Shown here one piece after another: positions 23,491 to 33,499 of a DNA stretch of 64,000 bases. The notes below the pieces were generated by a model, which saw only the letters and a list, made by a program, of their open reading frames with translations, searched no databases and was not told the origin of the DNA. Location: NCBI RefSeq assembly GCF_902635505.1, contig NC_045431.1:72675501-72739500 (forward strand). The letters run 5' to 3'. This DNA is from Sarcophilus harrisii. Taxonomy: Eukaryota > Chordata > Mammalia > Dasyuromorphia > Dasyuridae. How positions within the stretch are numbered: the first letter of the stretch is position 1; each line of letters opens with the position of its first letter. A program made the position numbers and the translations under genes.

Positions 23491-23964
23491 ATGAGGAAGA
23501 GCAGGTGCTCAGTGGCCGTTTACCTGAGGAAGGAGTCCCTGGAGGCTCTGGAGGCTCAAGGGCCTTTGTTTCCAGCCTCTGGAAGAATGACCTTAGAATG
23601 GCTGTTGGGTCTCGCCTTCAGGGAGGAGGAGAGGTAGGTCCTCTAAGGGTCCTTTTGGCCGCTCAGATGGAGGAGAGCACAGTCATCGAACGCCAGCATT
23701 TTAGGTCTGGACAGCTTCCTTTGACCTTCTCACCCACCCCACACTGAAAAAGAATTCTTCATGGCAGTGAACCTGACAGGTGGGCTTCTGGCCACAGCTA
23801 CAGACCCCTGGAGGGACCCCACCTTCCATCAGAGCAGCCTGCAGTTGGGTGGCACTCATTCCCATTTAGCCCCAGTTAGTGGGAATAATGAATCCCAGGG
23901 CCAGATCCTAATTATGGAAAACCTGGTCAATGGAATTCAGAATTTATCTGAAAACCTGAATTCA

Positions 23965-24130
23965 GAATTTACTGGACATGTCTTAGCTGTGTGACCCTGG
24001 GAAAATCACTTAACCCAGTTTGTCTCAGTTTCCTTATATGTACAGTGAGCTGGAAAAGGAAATGGCAAATCACTTCAGTATTTTTGCTAAGAAAACCCTA
24101 AATGGAGTCATGACTGACCAAGAACAAGCT
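23965..24130 (+). repeat. CORE-SINE 3' half
   Basis: 'ttagctgtgtgaccctggga', 'tttgtctcagtttccttata', 'ggaaatggcaaatcacttca' and 'aatggagtcatgac'. The head is missing. Just upstream, 'gaattcagaattta' recurs within 40 bases (23932 and 23960). Confidence 0.8.
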
Positions 24131-24134
24131 GTAT

Positions 24135-24365
24135 TAGATTTTTCCTCATATCAAGCTTAAATTTGTGTTTCCTTCCTTCCCTTTTTCCCTCCCTCCCTCT
24201 CTCTCCTGCTTTTGCCCTCATAATCCAAAAAATAATAAGTATAATCTGTCTTCTATGTAACAAATCTTCAAATACATCAAGACAACTGTCATGTCCTCCC
24301 TTAGGCTGCTTTTTTCCAAGCTAAACTTCCTCACTTTCTCCACCTGATCCTTATATCATGTAAAA
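24135..24365 (+). repeat. CR1/L3-type LINE 3' fragment
   Basis: 'tcctcatatcaagcttaaat', a CCTT/CCCTC-rich insert at 24168-24206, 'caaatacatcaagacaactg', 'tcatgtcctcccttaggctg' and 'tccaagctaaacttcctcac' follow the ancient amniote CR1/L3 3' end in order. Confidence 0.65.
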
Positions 24366-24399
24366 TCAAGCATTACCTATCCGTTTTCCCACTTTTTTA

Positions 24400-24690
24400 C
24401 TTTGTCTTTATATTGTATATTTATTCTCTGTGTACATATGTTTCTCTTAGAATATAAAGTTCTCAAAGTTTTGCTTTTAATCTTTGTGTCTCCAGTGTCT
24501 AGTTGCTTAATAAATCTTTGATGAATAAATTGGACTCACACAAATGACCCCGTGAGGTAGCTATGCTACAAGCATTGGTTCTTCCCATCATACAGAGGAA
24601 AAAACTGAGGTTACAATGATGCAACTTACCCAAGATCACTCAGTGGGAGGGACATAATTTCACCCCAGAACTCTTTTTGTTGTATAAAAG
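24400..24690. repeat. LINE-2 3' end, then reverse MIR
   Basis: 'tctccagtgtctagttgctt' and 'aataaatctttgatgaataa' end a LINE-2 copy at about 24535. Reverse MIR follows (ccccgtgaggtagctatg, agaggaaaaaactgaggtta) to about 24690. Confidence 0.65.
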
Positions 24691-25214
24691 TTGCTTCTCA
24701 AAGATGTGAAGATTAATCAGAAAACAAAGGTAAAACTCCCCAGATCTTTACTTTGAAAGGCCCTTATAAATATAACCTCTGCTGTTTTATTTTCATGCCT
24801 TATCTGTCCTCCCTCCGGGCAGATGGATGACTGTTATTTAATTCCTGGACTCTTTATGACTTGGAAAAACAGATAGGAGGTGTGTTAGAACAACTCCTCC
24901 TCTTCTCAGAGGAGTGCCTTGGATAATTGCTGGGAGGCATCAGGGCTGGTGTTTGACCTGAAATTTCAGCTCCGATCATCCCATCCTTATTTCTACTAAT
25001 TTAATTTTCTTTTCCTTTTCGTAAGAAAACACTGAAGAATCACTAGCTCTGACCATCCCAGGAGTTAGTGATACAGCTCACTGTTAAATTGATGGGATTT
25101 TTTGAGTGAAATCCCTTGTATTGGCCATGAGTAGGGGGTTGGACAGGGAAATAAGGTATTCAGAGAATGACAATAGATGAAAGAATCATCTTGGATCATT
25201 ATCTTGATCAGAGA

Positions 25215-25470
25215 AGCTAAATGTGTTTTTGATAGCATGGTAGTATTCCATCACAATCGTGTACCACAGCTAGTTCAGCCATTCCCCAGTTGAAGGGGAA
25301 ATCATCCCCTTGATTTCCAGTTCTTTGCCACCACAAAAAAGCTGCTATTATTTTTTTATACAGTTAGCTCCTTCTCCCTTTTCTTTGATCTCTTTTGGAT
25401 AGAGTGGTATTGCTGGCTCAAAGAGTATGTACAGTTGCTTTACTTTTTGGGTGTAGATCCAGATCCTTCT
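25215..25470 (-). repeat. LINE-1 3' region fragment, reverse orientation
   Basis: 'tagtattccatcacaatcgt', 'gttcagccattccccagttg', 'ttgatttccagttctttgcc', 'accacaaaaaagctgctatt' and 'gatctcttttggatagagtg' are the reverse LINE-1 3' region, an older subfamily than the 13.5 kb copy. Confidence 0.75.
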
Positions 25471-25680
25471 CTAAAACGTTTGGACTACCAACATCCTGAT
25501 TTTACAGATGAGGAAACCAAGGAACAAAGAGTTTCATCACTTCTTGATTGATTGCCTTTATTATGGAGGCATAGATCCAAATTCTCCAGAATGTTTGGAT
25601 TATCAAAATCCTGATTTTCCACACGAGGAAACCAAGGAACATAGAGTTTCATCACTGCTTGATTAATTGACTTGAAAGCC
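25452..25680 (+). repeat. Tandem duplication, two units of about 118 bp
   Basis: Unit 1 begins at about 25452 and unit 2 at about 25570. Both carry 'tagatcca', 'tttgga', 'atcctgatttt', 'gaggaaaccaaggaaca', 'agagtttcatcact' and 'cttgatt' in the same order and spacing. The first bases of each unit come from the adjacent LINE-1 fragment, so the duplication took in an existing transposon edge. Confidence 0.85.
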
Positions 25681-25699
25681 TGAATGAGGAGTGTAGACT

Positions 25700-26265
25700 A
25701 GTTTAGTAGACATTCAAAGGCATAGTTCTTAAGGACAAGAATTGGCCTGTAAAAGCTATATTTTAATAAGGGAGAACTATTGAATCAGATAGACTGAATG
25801 TAGTAGGGCCTGAGAAACAAGGAGACCAGTGCAGTGAGTGACCTAGGATTCCAGGGTGTGATAATAATGGAAAGGTAGAGAAAGTGACAAATATGAGAGA
25901 TCATTGGGGAGAAAGTATAATAGGATTTGGCAATAAATCGGGCTTAGGAATGGAGGAAAAGGGAATCAGATGACTACAGAGTTCTAAGCATGAAAAAAAT
26001 GACATTTTTTCAACGATTAAAATGGGAAAGTGGGTATAAGCAGCTGAATTTGATGGGAAACTATTTGATTGTGTTCTTGTTGAGATTGGTTTGAGATTAG
26101 GGGAAAAGGGCAACCAGGCTGGGGGCTTTTCATGCCAGTAGGGTAAATAATAATTCTGAGGAGAGTGCCTGGTTGAAGAGTTTAAAAAAATGACTTCTAT
26201 TTGGTAATTATTGAGTTAGTGGTATGCATTGATTAGTTTTTGAGAGTGGTCAAAAGGATGTCTTT
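25700..26265 (-). repeat. LINE-2 ORF2, reverse orientation
   Basis: 'ggatttggcaataaatcggg', preceded by 'agaaagtgacaaatatgaga', is the reverse of the LINE-2 ORF2 C-terminal region. The limits are approximate and decay is heavy. Confidence 0.5.
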
Positions 26266-26283
26266 AAAAAATAGAACATTTTG

Positions 26284-26426
26284 GGGCAGCTAAGTGGTGC
26301 AATGGACAGAGCATCAGCCCTGAATTCAGGAGGACCTGAGTTCAAATCTGGTCTCAGACACTTAACACTTCCTGGCTGTGTGACCCTGGGCAAGTCACTT
26401 AACCCCAATTGTCTCGGGGGAAAAAA
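26284..26426 (+). mobile_element. Complete marsupial CORE-SINE with target-site duplication
   Basis: tRNA-derived SINE with head 'gggcagctaagtggtgcaat', B-box 'gagttcaaatctggtctcag', 'ctgtgtgaccctgggcaagt', 'cacttaaccccaattgtctc' and an A-rich end. It is flanked by an 11-bp direct repeat, agaacattttg, at 26273-26283 and 26427-26437. Intact flanking duplication and low divergence suggest a fairly recent insertion. This class is mobilised by LINE-1-type machinery. Confidence 0.9.
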
Positions 26427-26571
26427 AGAACATTTTGTAGAGTGTTTAGCTCATCTGATAGTTTCTGGCCTTGATTTGGTTCTCCTCTGAGTAATTTTAT
26501 CATGGGTCCTTTCTAGGCAAGTGAACTTTGTACCTTTCTAGTGGTAATCTAAATGTTCAGTCCCCATACCC

Positions 26572-26811
26572 CCTTTTCTGGGTGCATATGGCTCTCTCCA
26601 ACACAAAATCATTGTGAATTATCTTTTTGTTGAAAAGAACCATGTAATCATCGTATAGTCTTGTTGTTGCCATGTATAATGATCTCCTGGTTCTACTCAC
26701 TTCTCTCAGCATCAGTTCTGTAGGTCTCTCCCTGAAATCATCCTGCTGATTGTTTCTTAGAAAACAATAATATTCCATCACATTCTTATAATTAGGTGCT
26801 ATTCTTAGCCC
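26572..26811 (-). repeat. Short LINE-1-tail element, reverse orientation, copy 1
   Basis: 'tgggtgcatatggctctctc', 'tgttgccatgtataatgatc', 'tcctggttctactcacttct' and 'catcctgctgattgtttctt'. Its 5' end (right side) is 'aggtgctattcttagccc', identical to the boundary of the copy at 28178-28802. The 3'UTR tail is missing here. Confidence 0.75.
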
Positions 26812-27398
26812 GTTTAGATCATCAAAAGTGGGAGACAGAGTGATAAAATGAGGGGAAAGATTTTGAAAGTTAAAAGTGCTAAACATTTGGCTTTAGGGAA
26901 CTGTAGATTAGAGGGCCTGGTTTGGGTAGATCATTTTCTAAAATTCTCAATTATTGATCTGCACATTTGAGGAAATTAAATGAGGTTTTTTAAAATAAAT
27001 TTTATTGATGTTTTATATCACCCAATTTTCCCTTTGTATTCCCTCCCCACCCCTTCCCAGATCGCTGTGCCTTAGACCTATGAGATTCTATTTCTTTAAC
27101 CCACTCTTGAGAATGCTGCCATTTTTGGTTTGTCCAAAAAAGTTCATATTTATCCAATCTCCCCTGAGATTCACTGGTATAAGGGATATCTGGTTCTTTA
27201 GTGTGAGTATCTCAAAAGAGAAATATATGAGGGTAGAAAACACAGAATAAGAAGGATAAATGGGTCTGGGAAGATCAACACAGTTCTGCCATAGTTGCAG
27301 AATTGTCCTCCCTTTAAAGACAGGGCTGACATTCTCACTATGTAGGTTTGTTTGTATCATCACCTGCTAATCCTGCCTTTTTATTCTTGTACCTTCAG

Positions 27399-27551
27399 CC
27401 CGAGTCAGGCCCGCCCTCCCATGGTCCAGTGGCTAAACCCCCAGTCTCCCAGCAGCCTGAGTGCCCACCCGGCTGCAGCACCCTCGTCACCGGTCTCCTC
27501 CTCCTTCTGCTTCTCCTCTCCTGCTGTGATGGCAGACAAGCCAGCAGAAAG
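27399..27551 (+). CDS. ARHGAP10: ARHGAP10 internal coding exon, proline-rich linker
   Basis: 153-bp exon, acceptor accttcag and donor gtatga. With the CA left over from the previous exon it reads HPSQARPPMVQWLNPQSPSS, then LSAHPAAAPSSPVSSSFCFS, then SPAVMADKPAE, ending two bases into a Ser codon. The RPPMVQWLN block is the recognisable conserved part of the GRAF2 linker. The remainder is a low-complexity Ala/Ser/Pro segment that varies between mammals. It is disordered linker ahead of the SH3 domain; no catalytic residues are expected. Overlapping open frames in the other two plus frames and on the minus strand are shadows of its GC-rich composition. Confidence 0.88.
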
Positions 27552-28079
27552 GTATGATGGTCAGTTGGGGTTTGGAGTGGGGACAAAGGGCAGAAATCAA
27601 TGAAAATGCCTTAATTATGTCTGTTCCACCAAGTAGTTTCTTCCCAACAAACTCTGAAGATGTGAAGCAGGATGGGGATTATTCTGTTCTTTTTGAAGTC
27701 CAATTAAGCTATTTCACTGGGGTTGTATTAGCTTTCGAGCCCAAGGGTTCATGAGATGCCGGCTTTAGGCTCATTGGACCTTGGGGCTGCCTCCTTTCTG
27801 AAAAGGAAACCCAAGGTGAGCTTTTGGGGCCCTGGATCTCCCTCAGTTTTGTGCTTAGCACCTACTCAAAAACTGTTTTTCTTGAGTCAATCTTCCTCAG
27901 ATGGGAATAACCTCATAGTGCTCTGCTAACACTGTAGTTCCAGGCTTCCTCGAGATGATGAATTTACGTTTTATGATCTCATGAATTTTCCTTTCCTCTC
28001 ATTCACTAAGAATAATTGCTGGACCAAGGCTGGTAAACTTGAAACCTTATAGATGGAGAATGAAGGGAGGATGAAAGAG

Positions 28080-28920
28080 AAAAAACAATTATATAGTGCC
28101 TCCTGTTTGCCAGGCAAAGTGCTAAGCACTTTCACCAGTATTATCTAATTTGATCCTCAGATTCAGGTGATATTATTGGGTTTTTTTGTTTTTGGTTTTT
28201 TTTTTTTTTTTTTTTTTTTAGTTTTTACTAATAGGTTTTTTTTTTTAAATTTTCAAAATACATGCAGGATAGTTTTCAATATTCACCCTTGCAAAACTTT
28301 GGGTTCCAATTTTTTCCCTCTCTTCCCCCCACTCCCCTCCTCTAGACGGTAAACAATTCAGTATAGGTTAAACATGTGCAATTCTTCTAGATATATTTCC
28401 ACATTCATCATGTTGCACAAGAAAAATCAGATCAAAAAGAAAAAAAGAGAAATGGAAAAAAAACAACAAATAAACAATAGCAAAAAAAGGTGAAAATACT
28501 ATGTTGTGATCCATACTTGATCCGGATAGATCTCTTCCTGGGTGCAGATGGCTCTCTCCGTCTCAAGTCTATTGGAATTGGTCCGAATCACCTCCTTGTT
28601 GAAAAGGGCCAAGTCTGTCACAGCTGTTCATCACATAATGTTATTGTTGCCATGTACAATGATCTCCTGGTCCTGCTCATTTCACTCAGCATCAGTTCAT
28701 GTCTGTCTCCCCAGGCCTTTCTGAAATCATCCTGCTGATCGTTTCTTATAGAACAATAATATTCCATCTCATCCATATAATTAGGTGCTATTCTTAGCCC
28801 CCTTATTATTAACCTCAGGAAAGCTGGGACAGACACGGGCTAAGGGACTTGCCTGAGGCTTTGAACGCCAGTCTTCCTGTCTCTGCTCCCAGTGCCCTAT
28901 CCCCTGTGTACCTCGCTGCC
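28080..28920 (-). repeat. MIR (reverse) split by an inserted element
   Basis: Left part 28080-28177 ('ccaggcaaagtgctaagcac', 'ttgatcctcag', 'caggtgatattatt') and right part 28803-28920 ('ttattattaacctcaggaaa', 'gggacttgcctgaggctttg', 'ccagtcttcctgtc') join into one reverse MIR. The interval between them is the LINE-1-tail element. Confidence 0.75.
28178..28802 (-). mobile_element. Short LINE-1-tail element, reverse orientation, copy 2
   Basis: On the minus strand it runs from GGGGGCTAAGAATAGC through an 'ATGGAATATTATTG'-like segment (MEYYCSIRNDQQDDF in translation) to the LINE-1 3'UTR and a long poly(A) (T-tract near 28194-28221). It sits inside a MIR. Flanks atattatt (28170-28177) and ttattatt (28803-28810) look like a target-site duplication, 7 of 8 bases. 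It shares its exact 5' boundary with copy 1 at 26811. Confidence 0.75.
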
Positions 28921-29693
28921 ATTGAGAGAGGTGGGGTCTTGCCTGGGGACCCACAACCACTACATGTCAGAAGGACTCAAACCTAGACCCCCCCCCTTTA
29001 AGTTGTTTTTAGTTTTCAAGCTTGAATATTTGAACCTCAGAGAGAACTGAAGTCAGCCCCTGACCTTTCCCAAGCTTCTCTGCCTCAATGGTCTGCTTGC
29101 CCCTCACCTGGGGGAGCTCGAAGCCTGGCCTTCCTCAAGCCCTTCCCCAGGATGCCCTTTCCCGGGAGCTTCCCCCGTCTCATCCAGCCTCTGAGCAGGA
29201 AAGTCTCCCTAAATCAGGCCAGCCCACGCCATGGAGGAGGGCTTGGGAGTAGATCTTCCTTTCCAACAGATCTGTGTTAGGGATTCCCCCCTGAGTGCCT
29301 GGGATGTGCTTCTCTCACCCTCTCAGTGCCCCTCTAGTGAGTTGCCTTCTGTTTCCCTAATAGACAAACCAAAATGCTCCAGAAGGAGATCTCCCCTGTG
29401 GATTTGACACCATGGGGTGAGAGGGGGAGGGCAGCCCACTGACAGACTGCGAGGCAGGAGTTAGGGGAGGGAAGCGACTTAGCTTGAGCTCCCTGAGGTG
29501 AAGGCTTGGATTTGAAACCCGTCATTGCCTTGAGAATCAGACCCCGCGGCTTTTCCTGATGTTCCCTCATTTCCCTGTCCTTTCGCTTGGGAGGGATTTG
29601 CCTGACTGGGGAGCTGGAGAAGCTGCTGCAGGAGGTCTCAGCTGCCCCGGTCCTCCCCCTCTGACCCATCTGTCTCTGACGCTTCCTTTCCAG

Positions 29694-29785
29694 CGTGGTG
29701 AGTCGGAAGGCTCGGGCCGTCTATCCGTGTGAGGCAGAGCACAGTTCTGAGCTGTCGTTTGAAATAGGAGCAGTTTTTGAAGACG
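29694..29785 (+). CDS. ARHGAP10: ARHGAP10 coding exon, first half of the SH3 domain
   Basis: 92-bp exon between a cag acceptor and a gtacgt donor. It completes the Ser codon left open by the previous exon, then reads VVSRKARAVYPCEAEHSS and ELSFEIGAVFED. This is the N-terminal half of the C-terminal SH3 domain: AVYPCEAEH is the ALYDY-equivalent strand and RT loop, and ELSF precedes the n-Src loop. In GRAF proteins this domain binds proline-rich partners (for the family: focal-adhesion kinases and dynamin). It ends on the first base of a Val codon finished in the last exon. The sequence is very close to human ARHGAP10 as I remember it. Confidence 0.95.
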
Positions 29786-30544
29786 GTACGTATGCTCCAG
29801 AGAGGCTTGTCGGGGGCTCTGATCTGGATGGCTTGACATGAGAACCTGGGTTAGGAATCGGGCGTAGGATGGGATCCTAAAAACCATTAAGGTCAATCTT
29901 CTCGTCGTCCGAGCCCCAGGGGAGGAAGTGACAGTGTTTATGCCAGGGAAAAAGCCGGCCATAGTGGAAAGGATGCTCGATACAGAATCATCACAGATGT
30001 GGGTTCAAGCTTTGAGCTAATCCCTTGACTTGCTACGACTCACTTTGCTCATCAGAGCAATCCTAGGACTCAAAGCACGACCGCTCTGATTCTTAGTGAC
30101 TCCCTTCTGGAAAGTGAAGATTTTTATTCGGGGCTTCAAATGTTCTCCATAATGTCTGTGGCCTCTCTCTTTAGCTGTGTTGACATATTAAGAAATTCAG
30201 TGTCTGCAAGTATTAGAAGCTAATTGATTTACTCATCTCATTTATCTTTCCCTAATTTAGTGCATTTAGCTCAAAACCAGTGTGGTGTGTACGGTGGTCA
30301 GGATTGTCCATATATGCCATGGAACTATGTTCTTCTCCATATGGGCTCCTTCTCTTGGTACAAATCTTAACCCTTTCCCATCTTTCCATCCTGATTGCTT
30401 CTTGTCCAGGTTCACTACTAGACCTGGTCTGAAGGGTTACCCAATATGGTTGATGGATAGCAGGGCAGGTCTTGGGCAAATCAGCCGTTTTCCTTTATTC
30501 TAGGTAACAGGAAAGCCCTACCTTCTTTTTTAGAACATACACAA

Positions 30545-30720
30545 AGATCAAGGAATCACAGAATCTGGAACTGGAAATAATCATCTGATCCACTGCCTTC
30601 ATTTTATAGATAAGAGGCCATGGGAAGAAGGATGACTTCTTCAGAATTACTAAAATGGGGCTGGGGAAAGACTTGAGCCAAAATCTTCTTATTCTAGAGG
30701 TGTAGAGTGTTTTCTCCATT
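30545..30720 (-). repeat. Ancient MIR-like repeat, reverse orientation
   Basis: 'ggaatcacagaatctggaac', 'ctgatccactgccttcattt', 'tatagataagaggcc' is the same family as 19785-19950. Confidence 0.6.
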
Positions 30721-30804
30721 GTTCCATGCTTCTGTAATGGAATACCTCGCACTGCTTCTTTTGCACAGGCCATAGTTAGAATACACGGCAACGTAGACAT
30801 GATA

Positions 30805-30900
30805 AGGTTATACTGTGCTAGGCCATGGAGACACAGAGAGAAAACTAAGCTGGCCCCTTCCCTCAGGGAGCTTCCATTCTAATGTGAGGGATGGCGATGG
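30805..30900 (-). repeat. LINE-2 3' end, reverse orientation
   Basis: 'tgtgctaggccatggagaca', 'cttccctcagggagcttcca' and 'ttctaatgtgaggg' are the reverse LINE-2 terminus. Confidence 0.65.
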
Positions 30901-31099
30901 ATGTAGAGGGCTGCTCAGGGGATGCTTCTTTGGATAATGGCTGGGTTGGCTGGCCAGCTTGTTCATACCCACTGTGTGTATTTGGCTCCCTTGAGATATT
31001 ATTGTTATTATGAATTTATTAAATTTGTAAATATATTCCATTATTAAATATTGATATTATCAAGCTATGGTAATAATTATAATAATAATCATGTTAAAA

Positions 31100-31265
31100 A
31101 TAACTGTGACCTTTTGAAAGAGCCTATTCCACTTTCAGATTTAGCTCTAATAGCTTGAAAATTATTCCTAACAACATCAAATCTAAATACATCCCTTTCA
31201 AATTTCTCCCCACTGCTCCTAGGATCAATTTCGGGCTGTAGAATGAATGCATTGTAGTTTCCTAG
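31100..31265 (+). repeat. CR1/L3-type LINE fragment
   Basis: 'agcctattccactttcagat', 'tagctctaatagcttgaaaa', 'ttattcctaacaacatcaaa' and 'tctccccactgctcctagga' match an upstream part of the same CR1/L3 3' region seen at 24135. A short CTAT run follows at 31281-31296. Confidence 0.6.
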
Positions 31266-31654
31266 AAGTCATCCAATCTACTATCTATCTATCTACTGCA
31301 TTTTGGGCTCAATTCATTGGCCATCTGCACTACCCTATCTCAGGTGAGGGACTCACTCCATGGGGAACGTCTTCCTGCAGCCATTATTCTGGATAATATA
31401 TCTTTTTTTTTTGGTCCATTGAATTCTTTATGGATTCAGACTGGGCAGTTAGTACATTTTTGTTGAATTGGAGTGACAGTAACATGGTAGTCTTTTCACC
31501 TACGCTACTTGCTGGAACATGCCTTAGTTGTTCAAATCCCCGTGTTCATGGTGTGCTTCTCCTGTAGACTTGTGAGGAGACTGCCTTTCATCAGAAGGTG
31601 ATTTCCTGAAAACACATCCTCTGAGGTGACCAGTCCTCTCAACCTTGCTGGTCT

Positions 31655-32375
31655 TTTATTTATTTTATTTTGGGGGGCAAAAGGTAGATTTATTTAGGGA
31701 AACAGTTTACAGACAAAATGAAGGGATACAATAGTCACTAGGAATGGTAAATATGAAATAAAGTGGGAGGGCATAGGAAAGACAAGTTCCTCAGTGGAAC
31801 TCACAATTACCCACTAGAAAGGGAGCACCCCATGAGGTCAGGGCATGCCCTTAGCTGGCAGGATAAATCTTAAATGGGATTGGATACCCTAAAAGAGTTA
31901 GCTGCAAGGGAAGTGGGAATGGGAAACATGTGGAGTTATGGCAGATACCACGTGGCAAAGGGGAAAGGGAAAGGCCCCAGCAGGTAGACTGCCCCAAAGG
32001 AAGGTAGAACTTTTCTGGTCTTAACAAACTGTATCTTTGAACAACAGATTTATAGTTGGGTGCTAGACCTGTTCTTGACCCTGCAGGCCCTGGCAAGGAG
32101 GATGACAGGCTTTGGGACCCCCATAGTTGGGTTCTAGATCTGTTCTTGACCCTGCAGGCTCTGGCAAGGAGGATGACATAGACTTTGGGACCCACATAGT
32201 TGGGGGCTAGATCTGTTCCTGACCCTGAAGGAGCTGCCAAGGAGGATGGCCCAGGCTTTGAGAGCCAGGGGCCCCCCCTCAAGCACCAAGAAGCTATCTG
32301 AATAATACATAAGTGCTGGAATGAAAAGCAGGTGTCTTCTCCAATTCTTAATGACTCCCAATCTCTTTTATAGGA
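31655..32375 (-). mobile_element. Probable solo LTR of an endogenous retrovirus (fossil)
   Basis: Read on the minus strand, the block has an upstream region with three tandem 71-73-bp units (enhancer-like U3 repeats), then a unique part, then 'ccctaaataaatctacc' as a polyadenylation signal near its end (plus-strand position about 31690). This order is that of a retroviral LTR. No internal gag, pol or env sequence adjoins it, so it would be a solo LTR. The ends are approximate, the family is unnamed, and it is an inactive fossil. Alternative: an unrelated interspersed repeat with an internal minisatellite. Confidence 0.45.
32052..32268. repeat. Three tandem units of 71-73 bp
   Basis: Units start at 32052, 32123 and 32196, each beginning atagttggg and containing 'gatctgttcttgaccctg' (or the variants gacctg.. 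and ttcctg..), 'ggcaaggaggatg' and 'ctttgggaccc'. The third is the most diverged. Confidence 0.9.
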
Positions 32376-32937
32376 CAAGTATCTTCTTTCAGTGTGTCAA
32401 ATAAGGTGAAATGTTCTTTGTAGGTTTTAACGTCTCTCTCTTTAGCAGTGTTGATATGATGTCAAGAAACTCGCTGTTTACAGAACCCCCTCCGATTTGT
32501 TTACCTCATTTTCCCTTCCTTCGTAAGTGTAATTTTACTGGTGTAAGAACTCCCTTTGCCAACAAAAGAGCACAATTCTCCACCAGCCTGAAAGTCTCAC
32601 GGAGTACCTGAAACTCGAAGCCGGCGTCCGAGCCAGGCCTCCCGACTCTGAAGTCCGGCACCGTCCACTGCGCCGTGCTGCCCCTCGGGAGCCTGACCTC
32701 CCTTGGATGCTGCTGATTTGCTTTCTGTTGATTTAGCCATGAAAAGGACCCCCCTCCCCCCATTGTCCTGCACTCTGTGTTTCTCAGGGGTCCAACCCCA
32801 GCGAAGGGCACCCGGCATATTAGGTGCTTTGTTCATAGATGGAAGGCACACATTTCATGGGAGTGTTTGATCTGATAGTCATGCATAAGAGTGTTCAGAA
32901 GGTTCCTCATCTGCACTCGTATTATAAAAATGCATTA

Positions 32938-32951
32938 GTTACTGTGGCAAC
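32938..32951 (+). promoter_or_regulatory. RFX X-box-like inverted site
   Basis: gttactgtggcaac is an imperfect inverted repeat (GTTACT-GT-GGCAAC) matching the RFX-family X-box form GTNRYY(N2)RGYAAC. It lies in repeat-free, moderately GC-rich intron sequence (32500-33230). Seen as a motif only; function is inferred. Confidence 0.3.
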
Positions 32952-33249
32952 AGTGATGCTGTCTGGGAGCAGCCCCTCCAGTAGGAGCATTAAGCACGGG
33001 GAGGACGCTGGGGCTTTTGTAGCCAGCGGGGGGCCCGCTCTGCTTGGCCAGCCTGATGTATTTGGCCTGTGAGTCTATTCAGTAAAATGCACCCACATGT
33101 CCGACTGCCGGAGCAGGCTGCATTAGCCGCTGCGGTGTTTGGAACTTTGTTGTTAGAGCCATGGATCTGTTGGTCCGGGGCTTGGGGGATGAGTGAAGAG
33201 AGAGGTCATGGGATCATGGATGGAAAGTCATCCCAGAGGCCCTTGAGTC

Positions 33250-33390
33250 CCCACCCCATTATTTGACAGATGGGGAAACAGGAGGCACAGAACAGTAAAG
33301 GGATTTGACCCTCATCACACAGCGAATAAGTGTCTGAGGTAGGATTTGAATCCAGGTCTTTGTAACTCCTAAGTCTAGTGCTTTACTGTA
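33250..33390 (-). repeat. MIR fragment, reverse orientation
   Basis: 'tgacagatggggaaacagga', 'ggcacagaac', 'cacacagcgaataagtgtct' and 'aggatttgaatccaggtctt'. Confidence 0.8.
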
Positions 33391-33499
33391 TATTTTTGGA
33401 GGATTTTTTTGTTTGTAGGTAGAAGATCATTCACTTATAGATAGAAAAGGTTGTCAGAAATTGAACACTTAAGAGACCTCTTTTAGGAGCTAAGAGAAG

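Larger units (their letters stand above)
4050..27398 (+). other. ARHGAP10: ARHGAP10 intron, 23.3 kb
   Basis: Intron between the linker exons, with donor gtaagt and acceptor accttcag. It is built largely from old transposons listed separately. Stretches with nothing I could identify: 4750-5180, 7400-7990, 8236-8840, 11720-12090, 12565-13475, 15240-15480, 15690-16375, 17065-17430, 17565-17940, 18120-19780, 20045-20430, 20950-21500, 22340-23005, 23495-23960, 24700-25210 and 26820-27398. Confidence 0.85.
27552..29693 (+). other. ARHGAP10: ARHGAP10 intron, 2.1 kb
   Basis: Donor gtatga, acceptor gcttcctttccag. 27560-28075 shows nothing I recognise. The middle holds a MIR split by a LINE-1-tail insertion. 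28920-29690 is GC-rich single-copy-looking sequence with no recognised element. Confidence 0.85.

Noticed and set aside
27348-27557. Frame with a leucine run suggesting a membrane segment (GLLLLLLLLSCCDG)
   Set aside because: It is the wrong frame of the ARHGAP10 exon at 27399-27551; the correct frame fits the phases of both neighbouring exons.
29567-29962. 131-codon minus-strand open frame
   Set aside because: Antisense shadow of the ARHGAP10 SH3 exon and its GC-rich flank.
31851-32378. 175-codon minus-strand open frame
   Set aside because: Falls entirely in the probable LTR and spans its tandem units, whose repetition lengthens the frame; there is no protein resemblance.
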